A stretch of 64,000 bases of DNA, taken from contig JALBUN010000020.1 in assembly GCA_025174535.1 (NCBI GenBank), positions 62,001-126,000 of the forward strand, read 5' to 3'. The stretch's first letter is position 1; each line of letters opens with the position of its first letter. Source of the stretch: Cantharellus purpuraceus. Its lineage: Eukaryota > Basidiomycota > Agaricomycetes > Cantharellales > Hydnaceae. Both the position numbers and the translations under genes were made by a program. A model generated the notes under the pieces. That model saw only the letters and a program-made list of their open reading frames with translations. It did not search any database and had not been told where the DNA came from. Positions 9,249 to 21,717 of this stretch are shown piece after piece.

Positions 9249-11129
9249 CTACAAACCCCCGCCAAAGAGATTTAGCACTTGCTCCACCAAAGAAAGCTCT
9301 GTCTCTGCAGCCGTACAACCAGCATCAAATGCTGTGCCTGTCGTGAAGACCACACCAGTCTCATTTATTACGTTCCCAAGCTGAGCAAGTGTTGAGGTGG
9401 TTGGGTTGTATGTAGGCCAACCATAATTAATCAGCCCGTTCATGGGGTCACGAGCAAAGACCACCCAAGCACCTTGAACATACTTGGAAAGGGCAATCTC
9501 GTTCGCCGTGGGGGCAACCGAGAAGGTGGACGAGTTGTAAGTGCCAAAGACGATGGGGACTTCCGACGCGTGGTAAGCGCGAAGGTCAGTGTGAGTGGAC
9601 AAGTCTGGGAAGATCGCTGAAAAGTAAAATTAAGAACGTTTTTCCTAGAAATACCAGACAAGTGTGACTACCTTCATATCGGTATCTCCAGGTCGGGACC
9701 CCACCCTTCACACGATCTCCTGCCGTGATGCTCGCCGGGCAGTTAAACATCAAATCAGTGACCTCATCACTTCCGACCTGTGTCAATCCAGGGATGCTAC
9801 CTCCGAGTGCCAGATCCTCCAAGTCGACGACGAAGATGTCGCCCTCTTGCGCATTGCTTCCAACCAGAAGTGGTACCTTCAGGAACTCTCCCGCAGCAGA
9901 TCGAGCGTTCGTATCCGAAAAGAACGTGATACCTGGATACATGGTAATCGCTTAATTTCGACAATACACCGCTTGATAACAAACGTACCATCTGGCACAA
10001 GTGCAAATGCGGCAGACTCGGCGATAACTGCATTTTCCAAAATCTGAAAAGGAACGGCTTTCATGCAATCGAACTGCAAAGGTGTGACGACTTGGTAGGC
10101 ATTGAGCGATTATAAGTTTATGATATTTGGCAGGGCTCTCACAAGCACCGCAACCAACTGACGTTGCAATCTCAATCCAAGAAGCTACGGTCGACGTATT
10201 TGCTTGGGGAGCCAATAATGCATTTCCTGCCAGACTAGAGAAAGTCATATTTTTAGAGAACGAGTCTGTTATCCATTTCGGACGCACCTCCCCGACTCTT
10301 CGATGACACCTTTTCGATAATATCTTGACAACAACTTCACAAGAAAAACAAGCGAAAGTACTGTTACCTTTGACAATAGTATCCTGAGGATTTGCATACA
10401 TATACGCGTCAGCGGAAAGAGCGCCAGCACTCTCTCCAAACAAGATAATTCGATCTGGATCTCCTCCAAAGGTAGCAATGTTGGCATGGACCCACTCTAT
10501 CGCAGCCTGCCTATCCAGCAGGCCAAAATTTTGTGATTGAGTCGAGCTGATGAGTTGGGGGGCATTTGGTTGACCAAATATATTTGTTCGATAATTCAGA
10601 GACACAACCACGATGTCGTCATTATCTCGAACAATGTTCTGACCTTCGTAATACTTGAAGTTACTCTGTTTTGAAAGGCTCATAGGTATCAGATATATTC
10701 CAGTGCCATTGTAGCACATACTGTCCCAAAGGCAAAACTCCCGCCATAAATCCAAATCATGACTGCCGCACCTTGTTTTCTATCGAGGCTGGGTGTCCAT
10801 ATATTCACACTTAAGCAGTCCTCGGAATGTGTAGGATTTTGGCCTGCTGCTCCACTGAGATGCAGAAATTCTCTGTTGGTGGCAGTGAGTGACTCTGGGC
10901 AAGAATCACCGAACTTCGTGGCCATGAGAGTCGTACTCCGTACCGGCGGAGACTGCGGGGCCTCCCATCTATTCGCAACAGCGTACGGGATGCCTAAAAA
11001 CTGCCGTACACCCTCGACTACTAGTGTGCCAGTAACGGGCCCCTGATGTGTCTGTACAGTGGACCCATTGTTCTGCGCCTGGGTCAGGGTCGTTAAGGCA
11101 GAAGCAATAATAAGAGTGAAGAGCTGCAT
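9249..11129 (-). CDS. secreted type-B carboxylesterase/lipase (516 aa)
   Basis: Seven exons on the minus strand (about 10722-11129, 10368-10665, 10288-10309, 10143-10234, 9989-10090, 9672-9932, 9249-9616) sum to 517 codons with 52-58 bp introns; one exon is only 22 bp. The product starts with a signal peptide (MQLFTLIIASALTTLTQA) and has the type-B esterase layout: oxyanion GGSFAFG, nucleophile elbow FGESAGA, acid residue in LLVGSNAQEGD, and catalytic His in RAYHASEVPIVFG. Cys residues around SEDCLSVNIW match the conserved disulphide of the family. It should hydrolyse carboxylic esters or lipids outside the cell; the substrate cannot be told. Length is normal for fungal members. The start was chosen because the signal peptide follows directly. 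Confidence 0.93.
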
Positions 11130-12478
11130 GGGGGAATAGTGATTTAGAATGCAGGCACAAAAACAATTTGAAGCCTCACAGACTGCGAGGTTCGGCATTC
11201 CCGCATGTGATTGCAATCACCATGAGAAAGAAGTGTCAGAAAGACCCTCATTATTACCCCAAGCGGCATTATTCATGGATACTAGTGACTTCTTGAAGCT
11301 TGGGAAGATGGTTATATGTGGACTTCCAATCGTCATATCACATGTACTTTCCTACAGCCGCCGGCCTGTGGAGACATACGTGGGGTCAGATGGCTCGTTA
11401 TACTTGACAAGCTTGTCCTTCTTGACATCACGGTGATCATTTGCTACATCGATGTCCAGCTGTGGGGCTTCTCGCGTGGAGGTCGTGTGACGTAATGCGT
11501 TAGACTGTATCCACCAACTATCTAAGACTATCAATAGCTGAAGCTCGCTTCATAGTCGTGATGTTCATGAAACAAGTGTTAAAAGGTTCAATGAGGTTAT
11601 ACGAGGTAGCAGTCATTCAAAGTCTTTTAAGCATCAAGTAAACATACATACAGGTAGGTATATAGCGATTGAAGACCGGAAGGCCAGCCCAATACAGTAA
11701 GAATCAAATGCTGGGAGAGACGCTGGAACCTTGACGGCTTGAATGCCGTACTCAGTGGAAACTCATGTGGAAAGTACTCGGAACGGTTCCGGCGTATAAC
11801 CAATCATTTCCGGAAGTGGTTCTTAAGAAGAATATCATTAGGTTATATGAACTATTCCAGTAGAAGCAACACACCAGGGCATCCTCACTCTTTCACATAG
11901 AACCAAGCAAAATAGTCGCGACCAACCCATTAATTGACCTGAACAAGACGGTGCGACAATCTTCATTTTGGAGGTGTGTGTCAGCCATGCATGACCGACT
12001 TGCGGTGTGGGAGGTGCTGAAATGCAAGTGACTGCTGAGATCAGCAGAAGAAAAAACTCACCGAGTATATGAAATTGTTACTGTGATGTGTTTTATCAAG
12101 TAAAACAAAGAAGAGAGCAGAAGGGAATCTAATATGGTTACTCATATGTGCATATTGGTCTGACTGTGGTTATGTTTGATTGCAATACCTTTCTAGAAAA
12201 TAATCGAGGTCTCGTGTCCCAGAATTTTTCAGAGTTGTACGCGGAAAGTGACAATAGTAGAGCCGGGACCTTTCGACAGTTCCACCCCTTACAGAATGCA
12301 ACGTCAGATAAATTGCTTCTCACGGGACCGGGGAACAAAGCGAGAAGGTATTCCACAACTTTATTGAACATGTTGAACGATCGGAGTTTATTTACGCACC
12401 TCGCAGTGGGCGCGTGCTTTTTGCGGCCACCATCCCGAAGCCAACGCCTCTGCAACAAAATCGATCATCTCTTTCTTG
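11130..12478. other. intergenic, 1.3 kb
   Basis: Divergent promoter region between the carboxylesterase (minus) and the hypothetical gene at 12479 (plus). Only short open frames without recognisable domains are present. No repeat or RNA gene seen. Confidence 0.6.
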
Positions 12479-13348
12479 ATGATCATTGTTTCAAAACCTT
12501 TAATCGACCCCGAATGGATTTTACCCACCGTCACTAACAGTTGCGAAGCACGCTTGGCAGGACGAAAGCGTGGCCACGACGAGGTTTGCGAGGAGAAACA
12601 GGAGCTGATGCAAATGCATACCCGACGTTTCAATAAGAAGGCGAAAATAGACGGTTCATTTCAGGACGTGTTAAACGCGTCAAACGCGTGTGTTGACCGA
12701 GCTCCTCATGAAGTTTTGGCGGATGCAGGAGATTGGAAGTTTGAGCCACTTGTCGAAGACAATGGTCTACTTGATGAAGACGACACTCCAACAAACGAAT
12801 CTGTCAATGTAGAAAAAGTGATATCGATTTTGCTAGAGGCGATGAACGCTTCGAGCCAGAGGGCGGAGTCACCAGAACCGCCAGCTCGCTCACACCAGCA
12901 CCATCCCACGTCCCCGCTTTCCGACTCATGCCATCGCACGCCGTTTATTCGGAAGTCCGTTGGTGGATCATGTCGTGGCAGGACAGACCCAGGGTTGCGT
13001 AAATGGGTGATGTGCAAAAATCATGTTGAAGAGTAAGTTTACTCTTTCTTATTTTGTACGACGTATGCATTTGCAGATCCTCATACCTCTTGTATGTCGC
13101 TTACTCTAAATGACTAACATCTGGCCATCTGCATCAGTGTCCGTTCATCCCACCCTTCCCTTCGATCTTCCGAATGGGTTGAGGCGCTGCATGAAATGGG
13201 TTGGGAACACCTACATCCAACATACGTTCTCCAGTCGCAACAGACCACTGGAGAAGTGCACGCACTCTTAAATCCCTTCGATGGCTGGATCGACATTGGT
13301 GGTCCTAGCAGTGGCGGTCAGGCTCAAAGCATTGAAGATGGTGGATGA
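12479..13348 (+). CDS. hypothetical protein (254 aa), two exons
   Basis: Exons 12479-13032 and 13138-13348 with a GTAAGT to CATCAG intron give 254 residues. I do not recognise it. The N-terminal third is basic with a nuclear-localisation-like stretch (LAGRKRGHDE, FNKKAKI), the middle is acidic (EDNGLLDEDDTP), then comes a Ser/Pro/His-rich linker and a more conserved-looking C-terminal half with SVGGSCRGRTDPGLRKWV and SSEWVEALHEMGWEHLHP, which looks like a small folded or helical segment. No signal peptide or membrane span. A nuclear protein is a guess from the basic stretches. The ATG at 12479 is the first in frame. Confidence 0.65.
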
Positions 13349-13492
13349 CCATCAAGAATATTGTTGTGATCTAGAGATTCCATGGGGCCATCGCACAGAG
13401 GTTTGCACTGTTGACCTGATCCCGGTACATTTCGGTCTCTTTTAGACACACAGTTGTACCAATTCCAAATTCCCCATACTTATCAACGAGCC

Positions 13493-13879
13493 ATGGATTC
13501 CGCTAGCAAATATAGTGGTATTTTAATGGCTACTGTAACTAAGGCAGATGCGACAATTGTTGCACTTCGTCGTTTGCGAAGTGGGCGCCAAGAATCGTCA
13601 CGCCTAACTTATGTAAGCTGGCGTCATGCTAGCCTGTTGTGGTTCGGTCTAACACGTTTTGAAACATTGAACTCCACACCCTAGGACCTCCACAGATTAA
13701 AGCATCTGCGGTGCGTTTCGGATGGTCATGGCAAGATTTGAAAAACTAACAAACTGTTCAGGTTGACCTGCAACGCCACATTGAACGCTTTTCAAGCTCG
13801 AAACTCACTACCCGCACAAAACGATGGCACAGGAAATAATCAACATCCAATGTGGACAAGTAAGTTATCCATAACGTAG
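13493..13879 (+). CDS. possible 87-aa three-exon ORF overlapping tubulin start
   Basis: Exons 13493-13612, 13685-13710 and 13762-13879 join in frame into 87 codons starting MDSASKYSG, with good GT-AG sites. The middle has helical Leu/Arg spacing (VALRRLRSGRQESSRLTYDL). The last exon overlaps, in another frame, the first coding exon and first intron of the tubulin gene at 13824. It may be a small upstream gene or just a spliced 5' leader of the tubulin transcript that happens to stay open. No known domain. Confidence 0.3.
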
Positions 13880-16613
13880 TTGCATGCACTTACAGAATAG
13901 AAGTTTCTCTGCAGGCTGGAAATCAAGTCAGTATTTGCGACTGCGAACCCGCTAAATCAAGGCTGAGCGCGGCAGCGGTCTTCTTTGGTTTACTCTTTGC
14001 ATTGATGTGAACCACATAGGTTGGCGAGTCTTTTTGGAAGATGATTCTCGCCGAACATGGCCTCGACCAGACCGGGGTGCGTTCAAGTCATTTCGAATGA
14101 TATCAGTCGTGTTCAACGATGTGTTTAGGCCTACGTTGGGAACGATCCACAACAGCTGGAGCGTGTAAGCACCGCTCTTGAGGTTCCCACCATTGAATTA
14201 ACGGAGTGCGCATGTCTCGCCACCCATTCAGATTGGAGTCTATTTCACAGAAATAAACGCGGGCCCGTCTCCAAAGTATGTGCCACGGAGTGTCCAGATT
14301 GACTTGGAGTCTGGAGTGTTGGACAAGGTATGTGAAGTGACTTTGTGTTATATTGAAACTTGGGCTTGCGGTGATACCGTTGCAATCCAGATCAGATCAG
14401 GTCCCCAAGGCACTTTGTATCGGCCAGACACGATGATATCAGCCAATTCCGGTGGGTGTTTATTTCCCAGGTCCCTTGTTCCCATCACGTAACAACTTTA
14501 TTCTAGGCGCTGGAAACAACTGGGCTAAAGGATGTTAGTTATGAGCCGTTTTACATCAAGTTTTACTTGTCTCAAAATTGATCTATTTTTGAACTAGATT
14601 ACACTGAAGGTTTGTACATTCACTTTAAGCCGTATCCAGGCACTAATTGTCTGGTCTTTCAGGCGCGGAAATGATTGAGCAAATCCTCGTATGTTTATGG
14701 ATTGCGTCTTCTCGCTATGCACTCGCTAATGTCATACTTCTCTAGGATTGTCTGCGTCAGCAAGCAGAGCCTTGCAATGCCCTTCAAGGATTTCAAATGC
14801 TCCATTCACTGGGAGGCGGAACGGGAGCTGGGTTAGGGTCATTACTTTTGGCGAAACTTCGGGAGGTAGGTACTACACGCAGGAGGATCAAATGGATCTA
14901 TCTCAGACATTGTAATGCACTATGCAGGAGTATCCAGATCGTATGCTCAGCACGTTTTCAGTTCTCCCGTCTCCTAAAGTGCGTTTCGTACCTATGCTCT
15001 ACCAGTTATGATCTGACCCCAAAATAGGTCTCAGAGACCGTCGTGGAGGTATAATCATCTGCCACTTCACTGGTCTTCCTTCTCACCACTTTTTTTTTCA
15101 GCCATACAACTCCCTGCTCTCTATCCACCATCTTGTTGATAACAGTGACATGACTGTGTGCTTGGATAATGAGGCACTGTACGTACCCCGTCCCAGGCAC
15201 TAGCATCTCACCTAATTGGCTGTTTGTTTGAAGGTACGAAATTTGCGTGCGGACGTTGAAAAATCCTAATCCAGAGTTCTCACACCTTAATAAGGTGAGT
15301 TTTGATTTGGCCCTTCCTTCAATACCTAATCTTCACTTTCACCAGTTGATATCTCAGGCCGTCTGCGGTGTAAGCACCTCGCTCAGATTCCCTGGGCAAC
15401 TCAACGGGTATGGTTCTTCTCCGAGAGTTTCTCGTGCTAATGCATATTGCGCACAGAAATCTTCGCAAGCTATCCCTGAACCTGGTTCCCTTCCCACGCG
15501 TAGGTGTTATGAGCGTGATTTTGGATTGAGCTCATGATTTCTCGAATGTAGTTGCATTTCCTTGTCCCGTCTTGCGCGCCCTTTTTCTCCGAGTCTTCGA
15601 AGCTCTTCCAGCAAAACACGGTGCAGGAGCTTACAACTTCGTACGTCGAATGCCTTTTAACCTCTACTCGTCAGCCCATTCCATCTCCGCAGGTTGTTCG
15701 ATCGGAGGCACGCCTTGGTTGCTGTCGACCCCCGCTTTGGAAAGTATCTAACGGCTGCCGTCATTTTCCGAGGGAACGTTGCTTCAAAAGACGTATGTCA
15801 CTACCTTTTTCTCACATTGTTGTTGGTATTGACTTCCTATCCTTTCGTAGGCTGAAGTAGGTTATCCTACATCTGCCATTGGATGTGATTTATAATTGTT
15901 TCCTCCAGGAAACCGTGCAGCAACTCCAGGTCAAGAATTCGAGTCTATTTGTCGAGTGAGTTAGTGTTGTTGCCTGTAAGTCAGGCGCTTATCGTTGTCA
16001 TATAGGTGGATCCCCGACAACGTGTCTATATCATTGTGTAATGTTGCTCCCGTGGGTCAAAAGAGGGTATGTCTAAGGGACGTACTTGTTTCTCACCTCA
16101 CTAAACCACTTCTCAGTCTGCGACTGGCCTTGCGAATACCGTAGGGAAATTCTCACTCATCTGCTATACATTTCTGACGGTCTATAACAGACTGCGATTC
16201 AGGAACTTTTCAAGCGGAACTTGGTGCAGTTCGCCGCCATGTATAAGCGAAGGGCCTTCTTGCATTGGTATCAGGGTGAAGGGATGGATGAGATGGAATT
16301 CACGGAAGGTCAGTGTCGTCCTGCAGTTTCATGAAGTTTTCCTACGTCTAATCTGTTGCATGTGCAGCTGAGAGCAATGCGATGGATCTTATGTGAGTTT
16401 CCTTCAAATTTAGCGTTGGTCTGTACTGATGTTTCCGCCGACGTATCAGTGCCGAGTATCAGCAGGTGTGTTTACAAACGTCGTCGCTTGTAACTAATCT
16501 GATCGTGTTTTACCCTCCCAATTCAGTACCAAGAGTCGTCGGTCGAAGATGAAGAGCAGTATGAAGAACAGACTCAGCCTGAAGACTCCATATCGAATGC
16601 AATGTCTCAATAA
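13824..16613 (+). CDS. TUB2: divergent beta-tubulin (456 aa, 26 exons)
   Basis: I could chain 26 exons: 13824-13859, 13915-13926, 14020-14076, 14129-14164, 14232-14327, 14391-14451, 14507-14533, 14598-14609, 14663-14688, 14746-14865, 14928-14978, 15028-15048, 15102-15178, 15234-15294, 15346-15407, 15457-15499, 15552-15640, 15693-15792, 15851-15856, 15909-15955, 16006-16066, 16117-16140, 16191-16308, 16368-16392, 16450-16465 and 16527-16613. They sum to 457 codons. Beta-tubulin hallmarks are all present: tubulin signature [42 protein letters not shown] and an acidic tail ending in SNAMSQ. Beta rather than gamma or alpha is shown by [12 protein letters not shown] and the tail. It is divergent: the nucleotide-site Cys of GQCGNQ is Ala, LHFFMVGFAPL has become [12 protein letters not shown], and the Glu198/Phe200 positions read Met and Val. 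It makes heterodimers with alpha-tubulin in microtubules; a specialised paralogue is likely. Confidence 0.93.
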
Positions 16614-16866
16614 CGAAAGATGGAAGGTCTAGGGGCCTTGGTTGGATTTAAAAATTTTCTAGGGGAACGGATGGCATTATGGAGGAATCTTTGCTTTCAC
16701 TCAAAATTGACCAGTCTTACCTAATTCTCCTACGTGATTGATCTTGACTAATCTGCATAATACAAACTGTTTCCATGCAACAAGACTTTGGCTGATATCA
16801 AAAAAAACAAGGGTGGTTTAGCTGCTCTCAGATCTACATTAAGGCCGGTCAATGTCGCCCTTTGTT
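16614..16866. other. intergenic, convergent 3' ends
   Basis: About 250 bp between the stop codons of the tubulin and DUF1479 genes. No gene seen. Confidence 0.6.
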
Positions 16867-18754
16867 TCACGTTGACGCTGAGACGGGCAAACCCATTGCC
16901 CGGCGTCCCACGGGAGTCACAATGTCCTGATCATTGCCAAGATACTGGAACCCGATTTCCCCTTGATTCTGAGGGAAATCAGGAGGTGGTGCGCCACGCA
17001 AAAAGTGTTCCTTTTGCCTATCGATATATGCCAAGTTTTGTCTCGTGGCCGGAACAGCAGGGATGTACATCACTGGGTGTCGCGATCTTCAACCAGCGAT
17101 ACGCCATGTACAAATTTTTCACTTACCACTGGAATCATTTGAGCCAAGGTGATCCACCTCGACCGAGTGGATAAGATCCTTTCGCAAGGAGAGACTGAGC
17201 ACGGACGAGCTCAATGTGTGCTAATCAACGTACGCAATGCCAATATACCATGTCGCCAGGCTTCACCCGTGGGACGCTAACCATGCTTTCGCTGACTTTG
17301 AGGTGAGGGTGGGACTCGTCATTGAATCGTGGTCCGTGGAAATACTTGCCCTCTGGGAAAATTCCAGGAAAGTCGGGGGTGGATATGTCTATGCATGCAT
17401 GGTAGCTTAGCTTGGTCATTCTTGGGTGCGTGTGGGATACGCACCAAAAGCCCAGTTCTTAGGATCCAATGGATCATCGGAGACCGGTGGACTGACGGGA
17501 CGGAAGAAAGGTCGAAGGATCAAATAGGAATTTGAGAGAGTCACATTGGGGAATACTGTGTGGCCTGCCCGTCAGCTCGTGCAGAGTAGTCTAAGGAGTA
17601 GATGAACCTTGTAATGTTCCCTCGTTTGGCCCAGTGTCGCTGACCGAAATAATGCTCAGACTCTGTTCAATGCTGTTCGGGTACAATTATCTACCTCATA
17701 GCAAGCCATCCCTGGAAGGTCCTGAAAATGCTTGCCTACGACGCACGACAAATGTCAAGGACGCCACGGATGCAGTTGTAATATAAAGCGATTACCTGAC
17801 CAGGCCGACTATATATATTGGAATTGACATTTAGCCTAGCCTGAAGATCATAAGGGTCGTGTGCTTTCCAATTTCCCTTCAGAATCTCGGCATACACGTT
17901 TCGGAAACCAGGATCTTCCCAGCGTTCAATTGCGCCTCCTGAACAAACTGACGCATCAGAGAACGAAATCGGTTCTTGTACGCATAAATGGCACCATCAA
18001 TGTGTGGTAGGTGGGCAAGCCACCTCGTTGGACCTGGATGCCGGATGCGCAGCCTGTCAGCATAGACGAGAGGCGTGTCGAGCGGGCTGTTATCCTTTAC
18101 TGAAGGCCCCACGTGGTACAATGAGTTCAGCCAGTCCTGAGACGCCAGGACGTTAGGGTGAGATCGAGCTTTGACTTGTGACTTTGACCAGCTGTACATG
18201 GGGTGGGAAACCCCACAACTGTGAGGTATTGTTCGAACACTTACTACATGTGGAAAAACTGCTTGTTATCTTCCGGGAAGCCTAACATGGTTCGAATAAG
18301 CACAACGTGACCATGAATACAAGGGTAGAAAGAACAAACACACCAGGAATGGTGGGATTCGCCGTGACATAATCCTCCACAAGTTGTTTCCATCCCAAAG
18401 CATCCTCATCGTCGACCACATTCCTAATCAGAACACATCCATATTTCTTGATGTTAGCTGTGGTCTCTGGAGACAGCGTTCCCAGATCTGCGAAGTCAAC
18501 TTGTGGGATCAACTGACAGACAGTATGACTACTGTTAGTTCCAAAGAAATCAACAGGGACACCATTACACAGGAGAGGCTTACATCAGACCCCTGTTCCT
18601 TAAAGCTCTCCGTCACTTTTGCCAGCTCCTGCAGCAACTCCGTCCATACCTCCGTCAGCCGCGCCTGAGCCTCAGGCCCGCTATCCACAATCTCTTTTTT
18701 TAGCTCCGCAAATCTCGGGGGGAAGTCTTGCGTCTCAAGCACTCCAGCAGCCAT
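16867..18754 (-). CDS. DUF1479 family protein, Fe/2-oxoglutarate oxygenase fold (437 aa)
   Basis: Eleven exons on the minus strand (18584-18754, 18344-18512, 18245-18281, 17995-18191, 17796-17938, 17695-17735, 17608-17639, 17445-17555, 17234-17388, 17127-17178, 16867-17072) sum to 438 codons with 52-71 bp introns. The product matches the DUF1479 layout (family includes E. coli YbiU): an N-terminal helical part (FPPRFAELKKEI), IKKYGCVLIRNVVDD, DNKQFFHMYWSKSQVKAR, YADRLRIRHPG, then LPHIDGGAIERWED and PGDMVYWHCDLIHS. The HxD (HID) and the later His (IHS) are the expected iron ligands. The family is structurally like non-haem Fe(II)/2-oxoglutarate dioxygenases; the substrate is unknown. Length is normal. 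The start was taken at MAAGVLETQDF. Confidence 0.92.
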
Positions 18755-19969
18755 CCTCAGGAGGGGAAGGAAACAATGGACTCTTTTTGCAAGGCTGGGT
18801 TTATATATCGCACATAGTATATGCCAATGGTTTTGCGGTCCGATGCCGTGAACGTGAGTGAACCCGTGCCCCTCATTCTGGAAGTCAGGTGTCTTTATCG
18901 CCTGTAAGTCAGTCAGCATTGCCTGCTATACATCTTTCAAGACCTTGATCCTCCTATAAAAGGTACTTCTTGCCAACCGCACTGCACCGAGCATTTAGAC
19001 GTGTATATAATAACTGAATCAAACGCTTGCGCCATGGTTCCGTTTGGTTGATAAGTACTGAATCGAACTCCCGGAGAAACCATACGGTGGATTGTCGGGG
19101 AAATGTCGATATGGATGATACCATAGTGAACCCTTCTCCTACAGCCTTTGTACGTTGTCAACCTATTGTAGTCAGATATAAGAATAGAGTCACGAAGATC
19201 CCACCTGAGCTAAGCCATTACCACGAATTCTGATGGGAACGAGCAAAGGATCTGTGCCTCACTGGCAACTGCTCTCCAGTGCATACCAAGATCAAGAACA
19301 AAGCCGCCATCCCTGGAGCCCAAAACCACCGGTGATAATATATCGTTGTATCGCTTCATGAGACGAGCACTCGATTAGAGGCGCTTTTTGATCCATCATT
19401 AACATGGGTTGACTTGCCAAGCGTGTTCAAGTCACGTGACTTTATCACTGCTTATGTAACACCTCATGACACGGTTTACGTCTCTAGCTCTTGGAGTACT
19501 TTTTGTCCTACGTGTTTCATCGTTCGATACATAAGGGATTAGTCGTGGTGGCTCGTGTACAACATTATCTACTCAGGACAATGCAACCTATCAGTCTCGT
19601 GGACAGCGACTATTTCAACACAATGCTTGTCTATTTACCCAGCCTACCGACTCACATACTACCATATTGGATTCAAAATAGGCACCTCCTTCTCAGTTAT
19701 GTCCATAGCCAATGATTGGGAAGTTAGAGACGGTGGTGAATTCACAATGTGAGCGGTGAGGAGAAAAGCTAATGAGCAACGTTCGTACACTCCTAATGAA
19801 AGGGTGGCATGACGTCGCCAAGCCTCGAAATTCTTGCTTTGCTTCATGCGGTATCTTAGCGCCAACGTTACAATAGTACATTCATGATGCCAGTGCAGGT
19901 GAATTCCTGACACATCAAAAGCAGATTGTTTCAACGATCATGGTTCAAATTCAGAGCAAAGTGCAGGAT
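18755..19969. other. intergenic, 1.2 kb
   Basis: Promoter side of the DUF1479 gene (a TATA-like tataaaag in reverse lies near 18955) and the 3' side of the TMEM163-like gene. Several short open frames, none with a recognisable domain. No repeat or RNA gene seen. Confidence 0.5.
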
Positions 19970-21194
19970 CTAACAGGCGCAATGTGCGGGGGAATCCTGA
20001 GATTCTTGGTTGTTTGAGCAACATCCTCCAACGACGGGTGAACGAGATCCGCCCGCATCGGCACATTTGTCTGCAGGTGAATTTGAATCACCATCAGAAA
20101 CCTGGTGCTCTGAGACGGGAGGACTAGGGACAGGCTGGAACAAAAGAAACGATAAATGAGACAGATCATAGGTGACAAGAAACAATACTAGAATCAGTCG
20201 ACTAACATGTTCGGACTCAGTTCCACGGATCATCTGATTCGCACAGCATTTGGAACCATTGCTGTCGAGCGGGGAACAACATCTTTGCTGATGTTCCATA
20301 GCGCCCTCATCAACATCAACCACACACGGCAATATCAAATTACAAACTCAACGCACCTCTTCATCGCCTTGCGACGTCCCCTTACACCCCTTCTTCTCAA
20401 CACAGCACTCACATTTCTCCCCCAACTCTTCAGCCTCCACAGCAGCAGGCTGCACACACGTCTTGCAGCACCCCCCATCAAATTCAGGATCGCGCACCCA
20501 CTTGATTGTCGCGTACGCCTCCCACCCGAAGAGAAAGCCCAAGAACAGCGAGGTAGCGCTGTCAACCCACCAGCCTTTCTCCCACAACCTACGAATCAAC
20601 GATCCCACGAATAGTACAACAGTGATCTGGATACAAGACAGCGAGCACGTGGCTTCGCCCTTCATGGCGCTACTATCAAGTTCACGGGCGAGATAACGTT
20701 TGGGTAGCCAGATAAAGATCATAATCACCAATGCAGAAGCAGAAATGATGAGCGATGAATTGGAAGAGTCCGGTTTCTGCTGGAGAGCCAGACCGACGAT
20801 GGCAGTGACTTCAGTAGCAAGTGCCAGGGCCGCAAGCAGTCCGCCAATGCTCGCGGAGACGATCTTTTCGATTCTATAAAGTAGAACGTTTCATATATAA
20901 ATATTGTCGGCTTATCATACTGGAAGCAGTAACACAAATCATTGACCTTAGCTCCTTAGGCGCCAAACGTGCACCCTTCTCCTCACCCGGCTTAGCGACA
21001 TTCTTGAATCTCCACACAACAAGCGACGCCGAAATAACCTCCAAGCCAGACTGCAAGCCAAAGAATATGAGCGAGCGAGAAGAAGACTCGCTGCCAAACC
21101 CAATCGAAACGGCGCCCTCTGCACCGTTGTAGACGATGCTGAGGATGCTGATTGCAATGGCGTACTGCTGTAAGCGACGATATGAAGGGTGCAT
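19970..21194 (-). CDS. TMEM163-like cation-efflux-type membrane protein with Cys-rich tail (342 aa)
   Basis: Exons 20947-21194, 20357-20873, 20207-20305 and 19970-20134 on the minus strand sum to 343 codons. The first 210 residues carry about six hydrophobic spans: around ILSIVYNGAEGAVSIGFG, SRSLIFFGLQSGLEVISAS, SIGGLLAALALATE, SSLIISASALVIMIF, ITVVLFVGSLI and WWVDSATSLFLGFLFGWEAY. The pattern and the GLEVISASLVVWRF motif resemble TMEM163-type cation-diffusion-facilitator relatives (zinc handling in animals). After KWVRDPEFDG comes a long tail with many CC and CxC pairs, including GGCCKTC, EKCECCVEKKGC, QRCCSP, SKCCANQ, GGCCSNN and a terminal CAC. The last two exons were added because a 51-bp GT-AG intron restores a Cys-rich frame; without it the protein ends at DEEVR. 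A metal-related membrane role is inferred. Confidence 0.75.
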
Positions 21195-21717
21195 TGGCAG
21201 GGGTGTAGGTCGTTGAACCTGAAGTGAACGATCACGTGATGCCACGTGATGTTTATGTAGACCGGGTCAACAATACCATACACAGCTATCATACTTCCAA
21301 TTTCCGCCCTTCTCACTCACGTCCGGGAAAATAAGATAGAAGAGTACTGTTTAACAAAAGAAAACTCATTGTGATACATGTGGAGGTAAGTAAGTCATCA
21401 GAAAGAGTAACCATGAACTAGTGCGACCGCCATCACCGCGATCCTTTTAATTAGGTATGCACAACCAAACCGACTGGCCGACCACGCAACAATACCTCTC
21501 ACTCCTTTTCTTAGGCTTCACCATTGCCTTTCCTACTTCTAAGAACCCCAAATCAACCCTCCGCACACCGTGGACATCATCCAAAATCCATCCTAGACAT
21601 TGCAACCACGTAGCACCGTGTAAAGCGAGTGGAATCGTAAAACATTGACAGATAGAGAAACCGCAAGACATTCGTAATAGAGCACCAGGAAATCGAAGTT
21701 GCATATACGGAAATACT
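21195..21717. other. intergenic, 0.5 kb
   Basis: Spacer between two minus-strand genes, presumably the TMEM163-like promoter and the transporter 3' region. Short open frames only. Confidence 0.6.

Noticed and set aside
13824..16613. Gamma- or alpha-tubulin
   Set aside because: The GAGNNWAKG block, the acidic tail and the overall spacing match beta-tubulin better, despite GQAGNQ at the N-terminus.
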